Shown here piece by piece: positions 56,662 to 64,000 of a stretch of 64,000 bases of DNA; the stretch's first letter is position 1; every line of letters begins with the position of its first letter. Under the pieces are notes generated by a model. That model saw only the letters and a list, made by a program, of their open reading frames with translations. It had not been told where the DNA came from and made no database searches. The DNA is from Roridomyces roridus (taxonomy: Eukaryota; Basidiomycota; Agaricomycetes; Agaricales; Mycenaceae), in assembly GCA_029378245.1 (NCBI GenBank), contig JARKIF010000123.1:36434-100433 (forward strand), written 5' to 3'. The position numbers were made by a program, and so were the translations under genes.

Positions 56662-58994
56662 CTAGTCTTTGTCCGAGGCAGAGGAGTCGCCGCCTTGCGT
56701 GTTCCAATATCCTTCTTGCTCTTCATCAGAGGAGGATTCGGAACCAGGTGAGTCCGAATACTCGTAGCGTGCTGCCCCGACTGACACCTCATGTCTTTCC
56801 GGACAGTTGCGCTCCTGGTGACCAACCTCTCTGCAATTGAAGCAGCGTCCCTCCGCGCGAAGAGCATCTTTGTCTTCGGCAGATAGCCGTGTTCTCGAAC
56901 CCATCGGCCGTCTATCACTGGCATTCCGTCGCCCAGTGCCTGTTGCCTGCCGCCCACTCGAGTCCTCGGCTTCCGAATGACTGGAATCCGAGCTGTCTTC
57001 CATCGAGTTTCCATCATCGGTTTCACTTGTCTCCGATGTATACTCCCAGGTACGCCGAGCCTCCTTGTCCGATTCCCAATGACTCTTCTCCATCTCCAAG
57101 GCCTCATGCGCACTCTCATAACGCAAGGCCCACTTCTCCAATCTCTCGAACGATGTGTCCTCGGGGCTCAGGCCTTTCTCGAGCCACTTTACCCGAACAT
57201 ATGACACGGCGCCGTCCCAAAGGATCTGGACCAATTGTTGCTGGCCTACGTCGGGGAATCGTCTCGCGAGACTCTTGATGTCACGAACAAAGTCGCGGAC
57301 CGTAGTATTTCCTTGGTGCGTGTTCAGCAGTTTCCTGCGTAGCCGTTGTTTGATGTCCGTCGGGAAGCAGTGGTCAAATAGTGCACGATAAATACCCTTG
57401 ATCGTCCACTTGTGCATGTCCGACGCAACATGATCCATGAAGAACCGACTGGCCTTCCCACTCATAAAATTGACAATGAGCTTGATTGCGAATTTGTCGG
57501 TGAGGCCGGTGAGTTGTTGCCATTGGTCAACCGTGAACGTCCAATGGTCAAATAGGTCCAACTCTGGTTTTCCATCCCATACGAACGGTGTCTGGATCTC
57601 CAATCCTTTGGTTGCCCTCCGCATCTGCCTTGCCTCGGCTCGTTTCTTTCTATCCCGACACTTCCTGGCAGCATGTTTGTTGAGCCTGCCACTGTGTTCA
57701 ACTTGGGAAGAATGCGAGTCGCCCGAACTTGAGTCCTCGGATGAACTTGAAGAACTCGAGCTGCTGGGGATATCCGGTGGGTCCTCAGATATAGTCTTCC
57801 TAAACCACCCGCCCTCCGGCATCTGCGATGCGGGCCTGACGAAATACGGCTTCGGCTCCCGCGACTTCCGAACACCTTTTTGCTTATGTTCGACGCTTTC
57901 AACGCTGATGGCCATGAACTCGACCCGTGGCTCTGGATGGTATCCCTTCGTCACCGACTGTGTGCCATTTTCAACCATCAAGTTCCAAGTCCCCTGTGGT
58001 GCTGTGCTGAGATGGTTCTCGTAGTTACCGGAGCCAAACCAGCGGGGAAAGAACTTTGAGTCCGTGACACGCTCGACACGCCGTGGAATGTGGTGCGTCG
58101 ATTTCTTGGTGACAACCCGGGGTAGAACAAACCCATCTTGAATGCCCATCCAGTCCCTCGCGGCATGTGTGAATTTCCTCCGAGGCAATCCGTCGCTCTC
58201 GATCCCACGCGCGCTGACTGTTCCGTCACCGATCCCTCCGGAATCCTCGCCCTCCATCGTTCCCGACCGCCTATGCTGTCCATTGAGATCAGAGGTGCGT
58301 CCGTGTGGGTGAATTGAACCCAGTGCACTCGGGGCTGTAGCCGGCAATCCCTCGGCATCTACCCGACATGCAGAAAAACCCAACACACTCGGGGCTCTGG
58401 CTGGCAATCCTTCAGCACATACCCGACTTGTGTTGCACTCGCCCCCATCCGTCTTGAACGCGTGTCAAACCCAGATGAGGATACCTGCGAGTAAAACCCA
58501 GAAACGACACTCGGGGCCGGCAATCCCTCGGCACATACCCGACTTGCGTTCGACTCGCCCTTCATCCGCCTTGAACATCTGTCCGCCCCGGATGAGGATC
58601 CCTGCAAGTCCAATCCAAAAGAGGCACTCGGGGCTCTGGCCGGCAATCCCTCGGCACATACCCGACATGCGCACTCGCTCGAATCCTCGAACGAGGCACC
58701 AACCTCAGCCACCTGCCGCTGGATCAACATCCACGAGGCCCGAGCCGTTGGTGAAAAAAACCCCAATGCAGTCAGGGCTCCACCCGAAAATTCTTCGGCG
58801 TGTACCTGACCTGCGTCCTCGTTCGATCCGTTGAACGAGCTCCCAACCTCGGCCACCTTTCGCTGGAATGTCTCCCGCAGGATCCGAGCTGTTGGTTCCA
58901 AAAGGCAATACCCATGAACGCGAGTACCGACCATCCTTGTTGTTGTTACCGTTGTCGATTGTCGAAATGGGACTGGGTGATCCATCCGGTCCAT
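56662..58994 (-). pseudogene. Retrotransposon Gag with N-terminal tandem repeats
   Basis: ATG at 58994. The N-terminus is made of about five tandem units with RVCAEGLPA (DNA units of roughly 60-140 bp between 58330 and 58830). Then a Ser/acidic stretch, a Gag capsid-like region (WDGKPELDLFDHWTFTV, DFVRDIKSLARRFPD) and a CCHC zinc knuckle CFNCREVGHQERNC near the C-terminus, ending at 56662. The capsid-like region and knuckle are of the Ty3/Gypsy kind. The frame changes once near 58440 inside the repeats, so the product may be truncated unless this is a sequence error. Gag would pack the element's RNA. Confidence 0.75.
58330..58830. repeat. Tandem repeats in the Gag N-terminus
   Basis: About five imperfect units with GGCAATCCCTCGGCA and TACCCGACATG (plus strand), spaced 60-140 bp apart. 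Confidence 0.65.
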
Positions 58995-59049
58995 GTCTTG
59001 AATCTTGAATTTGTTGAACTTCTTTGAGAAAATTTGGACTCAAAAAAAA

Positions 59050-59197
59050 TGTGAGGCTACGGAGTTCTTGATGTAGAAGTCGTAGACACGGAGATTCCGA
59101 GTGTTGCAGATTCGTCGTAAACACGAGGCTTGAGTCGATAAATCTATAATATTCAGAATGCTAATCTACTGGCTACGAAATGAACCATTTATACCTA
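59050..59197 (-). repeat. 5' LTR, inner part (R-U5 side)
   Basis: 148 bp, base-for-base the same by eye as 56149-56296. It ends at TA (59196-59197), the target of the nested transposon, four bases from the TATAAAT box. Confidence 0.88.
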
Positions 59198-62100
59198 TTA
59201 TCTGTGACTGACCTTCCAGCCACCTTAAGGGTTTTGTGTATGCTGAGAGACCACGAAGACTCACTCCGAGGGTAATGGCATGTCAGGTTGTAGGCTAGGT
59301 TATTCCGGACTGAATGAGCCCCCAAGCACGAAATTTCATGACGTTTTGATGTGCCTGTGAATATCTTTCGGAGACAGGTCCAAAGTGGACAAAACTACAC
59401 AGCCAGCCAGGCGTGGGAATCATTTCGGCCAGCTCATCGCCTCTCTCTTTCTGGCTCGCCCCGCCCCGCTCAAGGCCAAGACACCCAAGAAACCTGTTCG
59501 GCAGACAGACTACACATCCTACACGTATGGATCTACTCGTTACTCGCCTTCAGCTTGCTGTCAATGAGATATTTGCGCCTCGACAAGAGGAGAGGATCGT
59601 CAATATTCATGCGTCCCAGGTATGCTTCGAGACCCGCACAGTCGTGACGCTCTCCAACGGCTCCCAGGTAACATCGCCGTCTGTCCAGACCACCTGAAAC
59701 TCCAGGTCCCTTCGTTGTTTCCACCTGTGGCCGTTCAAAGACGCGACACCGATCTCTTCTTCGTCATCCGCCTCGTCGTCATCGTCAGAGTGGGTCTCTG
59801 TGTCGGAGGGCAGGTCTGTGGCACGGGAGGGTGACATGGCGAGTGGGTTGTCTTCTTCTTCATCTGACGGCTCTGATTCCGCGTCAGCGAGGGGTTCCAG
59901 TGTGGCATCAAGCTCCTCGAGATCGGTTTCTTCGGCGGAAGATTCTTCACTCGGCTCGTCTTCGTCACTGCTGTACTGCGCTTCAGCCCGACCTCTGCCT
60001 CGCCCGCGAGCAGCCCCCGCTCGTCCCCGACCTCTGCCCGCCCCACCCCGCCCACGCCCACGTGCCCTTGCCGCCGCCCTAGCAATCTTCGCCTCCTCCC
60101 GCTCCGCCGCCTTCTTTGCTTTCATCTCCGCTCTCGCCGCCTTCGCCGCCTCCTTTTCTGCCGCCTTGGCCACCTTGACCGCTTCCCTAGCTGCCTCCTT
60201 CGCCTGCTTCGCCGCTGCCTTGATTGCAGCTTGGGCCGCTTTCACCGCATCGTCAATCTTCTTCTTGCCGCTCGGGAAAGACATTCTCCTTCAGATCGGA
60301 GAAGACACCTTCCACCGTTTACGTATGAGCTGATTCCAAAGGGCGTCAATATTTTCATCGCTGGTCATCTGACGCGCCGCTGCATCTGAAAACTCCGGCT
60401 TGCGTTTGTTCTTCTTCGCATATAATCCCTGACGTAAATTAGCATTTTCACGCTCCATCAGCTTCATCTGCGTGTAGTTCCTCTCCAGATCAACCCAGCT
60501 GCTTTGAGGAGGGCTCCCGCAGCTGATCGTTCTCGGTCGCCAACGCTCTCCGAGAAGCTGTCTTCTTCACTGGGGAAGGCATAGCAATGGCATACGCAGC
60601 TTGCATCGCCTCTTCATTCGGTGCGGGCGGGGCGGGAGCAGAGGCGGTGGGTGTGCATGGTGGGAACTGGCTTTGCCGAGCGGTTGATCGGTGTCGACGG
60701 GCGGGTCGGGGAGGATGTGGGTGTGGACGGAATGGAAGTACCCGATGAATCTAGTGAATGTCAGTTACAGTATGAACATGCCAATGAACTTATTTGACGT
60801 ACGGGATTGAACTGGCGTGTCGATGGAGTAGGAGTTGGGGATCCACGGGAACTAGTAGAGCAGGTAGGCACGCGCCCACTGGCATAGCCGCCCCGCGTAT
60901 CGTAGTTCAAAGCTGGTGCAAAAGCGACCTTGGGAATAGCGTCCTCGTCGAGTGGTTCGATACCACATTTGCGGAATGCCGCAATGATGTTGGATTTCGT
61001 GAGCGCCTTATCTCTGGCTACAGCATAGTTGGAGAGGAGGTTGTATTTATCTATCAGGATCCCAATTCTGTGTTGCTAAACAGCCAACGAATGAGGACAT
61101 TCCCATAGAGACGATGCTTCGTTCAACTTGCCTCCGAAACTCTGGACTTCCAACACGATGCGAGAGGGCTAAAGACGCCGACGTCACAAGGTTGAAGCGC
61201 GTGTGTCGTATGTGCAGGAAGACGTAGGACCACAATTCTGTGTTTCTGAAGGACGACGTCACACACTCTCAAGAAGAAGAAAAGAGTCAGCTTTACCTGT
61301 GCGAAAGTAACGAAGCGGTGAGTGCAGTGGCTGCTGTTCCCGTCAACAATCAGGAGACGATAGTCGCCGGGGTCGTCAAGGAACTTGGCGGACTCTGAGG
61401 CAAAGTCCTTTTCCATCCACAACGACCCAAGCTCGTGATCCGTCCACCCACGTTCGGATATGGAGATACTAAGGCCGGCGTGAGTGGTAGCAAACAAACC
61501 TCAAGCAAGCAAGCAACGGACCTCGCATGACACGGATTGTCTTCTCCCCAACGCAGGTCCCGGCGCTTCCCCTGAAAGACCACCCCCGGGCGTATTGCAT
61601 TCCCCGTGGCAGATATACATTCGATGATCGTGACGAGGTCTCGGTTACCGCTCTCGATCTTGGACACGACCTTTTGGTCACGGTCAACAAGAGCGGGGAC
61701 CCTGTCACCCACACCCAGTTGGATTCCCTTTTATAGAGAGTCAAGACGAAGCATAATCGAGAAAGGGGGGTACCTTTTCGTCCATATTCCAGATATTCTG
61801 AGGCTTCACGTCGAACTCTTCAATGGTTTCCCGGAGGAGCTCAAAGTAGTTGTGAACTGTAGTTGGATTCAGGGCTCGTGCACGGCATTCCTCAAGGCTA
61901 TTCGTCCACTGATTTTACGTGAGGCGCCCGTCGATAGTTACAATAAACGGTCTAGTACCTTAATCTTGAGGTCGGGGGTGTCGTCTCTTGAAACGAATAG
62001 GCCAAGTAATCCCAAGCGGTGCGCGATAAATATCGGCTGCGTACGCGCCGATGTCGGACAAGGTAAGAGGAATGCCGCGTCTACCGAGAGTCTGAATTTT

Positions 62101-63398
62101 GTCAGTTGACGGTCACAGCGAAACGGTGAGGATTCACGCACTTTGATCCATTCCACCAGCACCTCCTCCTGCGGCACAGAAAGTTTGCGCTTCTCAATTT
62201 GAGCTTCTGCCCGCCCGACGGCTCCCTTCAGACGACCCTGTAAAGTTCCCCGGGCGACAGCGTAGTAAATGGCGGCTTTCCGCTGCGACATGAGACCGCT
62301 TTCAATAACGGCCATGGCCTGCTGAATTCGCTGTTCCATCGTGAGGTGCTCGATATCGTCCAGCAGGTCAAGATCGGTCTCGTCCAAAGTTTGTGAGGGA
62401 GGATTGGTCTCATTCGGTTCAACGGGCGAATCTTGAGCGACGGCAGTGCCTCTTGTACGCGGGGGCATGCTCAGTAAGGAGAGACGCACAGAACCGAGAC
62501 GGAAATGGGGTGGGCAGTGGGTTTCGCGCAGTGGGTGTATCGAGCCCCAGCCCTTCATGTATCATTCAATGAGGTAAAGCGGCTCGCAGGCATCGAATTA
62601 GAGGGCGAATATACATCAGTGAAAGGTGATCGAATATGGATTGGCGTTGTCGATGGCGCGCACTAGTTCCCCAATAGCGGCTGATGACGACCGCCTGTAC
62701 GACGTCGAGATACGTCTTGGGCTTCGAATGAGCTTGTAGCAAGACCAAGGCAATCGTATTGACGTACCACAACCCGTAGTCACACTACCCGGTCAGCGGT
62801 CCCTCACAGAAAATCTCGAAGATCGGAGGTGACGTGTAAAGGCGGTTTGATGTATCGGCCGCAGTAACCGACCAATAAAATCGCTAAAATCACGCGAATA
62901 GCATTAAGGGAATGCACTTACCATGGTGAACGCCCATCTCAAGTTTTGTGGTCCTGGTATCAAGATTGAATCCGATACGGCGCTTGCGCGGATGCACCTT
63001 TTCAGGCGGATTTTGCTCTGCAACGACGAATGTCCGCGAGGATAGCAACGCATGAAGGGGGCTGGGTGACCCAAGTTGTCTTCCAGGAGTAAGGACTTCT
63101 GCTGAGCAGAACGAGTACCGGACGACGTGGAACGAGGCAGTGGTCGGGAAGAACGAGGCGATTTGGCATAAGCGATGTCGTGCCCAAAATAAGAAAACAA
63201 GCACACGTCAACCCCACCGCTCCGACAAGCGAGCGTGGCATCTCATCACACCACCAATGGCTGTCAAATTTGACATGGGAGGTCGCCTATACATCCTTTC
63301 CAACATACGAGTAAAAGTGGACCAGCAGGGTAAGCCAATCCCGTACAAAATCCAAGTGGCCGGATGGCTAGGCTGGCTGGATGGCCAGTCTCAGATAA
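59198..63398 (-). mobile_element. pogo/Fot1-like DNA transposon nested in the 5' LTR
   Basis: 4,201 bp flanked by TA (59196-59197 and 63399-63400). Terminal inverted repeats of about 24 bp match at 21 positions: TTATCTGTGACTGACC at the left, TTATCTGAGACTGGCC read inward from the right. It encodes one minus-strand DDE transposase. Insertion at TA and the DDE_1-type protein place it in the Tc1/mariner superfamily, pogo branch. Confidence 0.88.
59533..62468 (-). CDS. DDE transposase with C-terminal chromodomain-like segment
   Basis: Multi-exon, ATG at 62468. N-terminus: helix-turn-helix (psq-like) region with RIQQAMAVIESGLMSQRKAA and ARGTLQGRLKG. DDE_1-type core: first Asp in WNMDEK, then GNRDLVTIIECISATG and GKRRDLRWGE, second Asp in LLIVDGNSSH, third in LQPCDVGVF; all three are present. 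C-terminus: Ala/Lys-rich coiled coil, an RG-rich basic stretch, an acidic Ser-rich stretch and a chromodomain-like segment (GHRWKQRRDLEFQVVW then DGDVTWEPL), ending LLSRRKYLIDSKLKASNE at 59533. It cuts and pastes the element at TA. Exon joins are only partly resolved, so integrity beyond the catalytic triad is not proven. Confidence 0.75.
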
Positions 63399-63400
63399 TA

Positions 63401-63550
63401 CAAGGGTGGTCCGTGCGCCACCCACCTGACCGCTGCGCCGCAGGTTGAACCAGTGTTCAACTGTGCCCGCAGTTGGCGCGCAGCGGGAAGCTGTACAGTT
63501 TGCTGTGCTGATCGCCGTGATCGCCGTGATCGCCGAATGTGATCCTTACA
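63401..63550 (-). repeat. 5' LTR, outer part (U3 side)
   Basis: 150 bp, the same by eye as 56297-56446. Together with 59050-59197 it makes a 298-bp LTR. Confidence 0.88.
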
Positions 63551-63555
63551 GCCCG
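63551..63555. repeat. Target-site duplication GCCCG (right)
   Basis: Matches 56144-56148. Confidence 0.85.
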
Positions 63556-64000
63556 GTCGACAGCACTTGACATGCGAAAGGATATGCTGCGCCACAGAGA
63601 TCCGGTGAGAAGCTTGATAGCAGATTGGAGGAAATTTTACTTTTCTGTACATGAGTGCAACATGAGCGTTGAAGTACTGCTGAATGTTTCCGCCAACTCC
63701 ATAACCTCATCGACCACCCACTTTTCCATTCAATGCCGCTTCTTGGCCGCTTCCGTTTCAATTCCGTTTTGACGAGGCCGTGGTATGCATTAGTTCCGAG
63801 AAGCATCACCGCGAAAAGAGGTAAGGATGCCGCTCCGATGAGCAGTCGTGGTCTCGACTCTCGAGTGGTGGTTGTCGCAGATCAAGAGCGTGTGGCTGTG
63901 TCCGCCGATTTGATCCGTCATCAAACGTCGGTCGATTGGTCATCCGTTTCAACATTGAACATCGTCAACTGGTCGGTCAAAGGCAAGTAACATTCGCAAT
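63556..64000. other. Right edge with fragments of the A'/B' region
   Basis: Bases 63690-63750 resemble 27562-27615 upstream of B' (TTCCGCCAACTCCATAACCTC, then CCAATGCCGCTTC-like). Bases 63820-63905 resemble 29981-30070 upstream of A' (AAGTAAGGATGCC-like, then GCAGATCAAGAG, GTGGCTGTGTC). The two pieces are adjacent here but 2.4 kb apart there. No complete gene. Confidence 0.5.

Larger units (their letters stand above)
56149..63550 (-). mobile_element. Gag-only LTR retrotransposon, host to a nested DNA transposon
   Basis: Bounded by GCCCG on both sides. 3' LTR 56149-56446; 5' LTR 59050-59197 plus 63401-63550, interrupted by 59198-63400. Without the insert the element is about 3.2 kb. Only a Gag gene is present; no protease, reverse transcriptase or integrase frame is found, so it must depend on another element. 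Identical LTRs by eye indicate recent insertion. A purine-rich tract (CGGAGGGCGGA, 56447-56457) precedes the 3' LTR as expected. The primer-binding site after the 5' LTR begins with a T run and is not recognised. Confidence 0.85.

Noticed and set aside
56149..59197. A retrotransposon with 148-bp LTRs ending at 59197
   Set aside because: The left copy continues for another 150 bp whose match lies at 63401-63550. Only the 298-bp reading gives TG...CA ends and a 5-bp target duplication.
59800..60333. Plus-strand Ser/Ala-rich frame
   Set aside because: Antisense to the Ala/Lys- and RG-rich part of the transposase; produced by codon bias of the real strand.
1..64000. CRISPR arrays, operons or riboswitches
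   Set aside because: None expected in a fungal nuclear genome and no regular spacer-repeat pattern was seen.

Overview
The window is nuclear DNA of a filamentous basidiomycete. Genes are split by many 45-65 bp GT-AG introns, fungal housekeeping genes (GMP synthase, a PPS1-type dual-specificity phosphatase) sit among large lineage-specific families, and the accessory families (F-box proteins, kinase-like proteins, a Galpha-like protein, a very long protein with an RNase D-like region) are those typical of Agaricomycetes. Mycena-like fungi are the best guess, made from memory of family members and not from a search.

Layout. 1-267: first exon of an unknown gene leaving the left edge. 0.5-6.8 kb: F-box pseudogene (A), small Ser/Ala-rich gene (B), F-box gene (C), F-box gene (D). 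6.9-7.5 kb: broken tail copy of D. 7.7-11.8 kb: PPS1-like phosphatase. 13.5-17.2 kb: tandem F-box pair E (intact) and F (pseudogene). 17.6-19.6 kb: GMP synthase. 19.9-30.0 kb: D', C', B', A', the mirror image of A-B-C-D on the opposite strand. The two arms form a large inverted segmental duplication around PPS1-E-F-GMP synthase; the right arm carries an extra 3.4 kb insert. 30.8-31.9 kb: HAD-type phosphatase. 32.0-33.2 kb: array of six tRNA T-arm-like motifs. 33.4-34.2 kb: metallophosphoesterase. 34.8-43.1 kb: tandem duplication of a unit holding a kinase-like gene (G, H) and a Pro/Ser-rich minus-strand gene (I, reduced to a remnant in the second unit). 43.1-44.5 kb: two MITE-like elements with TA target duplications. 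45.7-50.9 kb: ten-exon gene J (about 1,527 residues) with a degenerate 3'-5' exonuclease-like domain. 52.1-55.8 kb: a Galpha-like gene lacking catalytic GTPase residues, next to an unknown gene that shares a duplicated exon with it.

56.1-63.6 kb is a nested transposon. A gag-only LTR retrotransposon (298-bp LTRs that read as identical, 5-bp target duplication GCCCG) has its 5' LTR cut in two by a 4.2 kb pogo/Fot1-like DNA transposon flanked by TA. Removing the inner element restores a 298-bp LTR exactly. The right edge holds small fragments copied from the A'/B' region.

The core metabolic and signalling genes read through perfectly once spliced, whereas most broken genes belong to duplicated accessory families. 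This fits a gene-turnover region driven by segmental duplication and transposition. No tRNA, rRNA or CRISPR feature could be supported.
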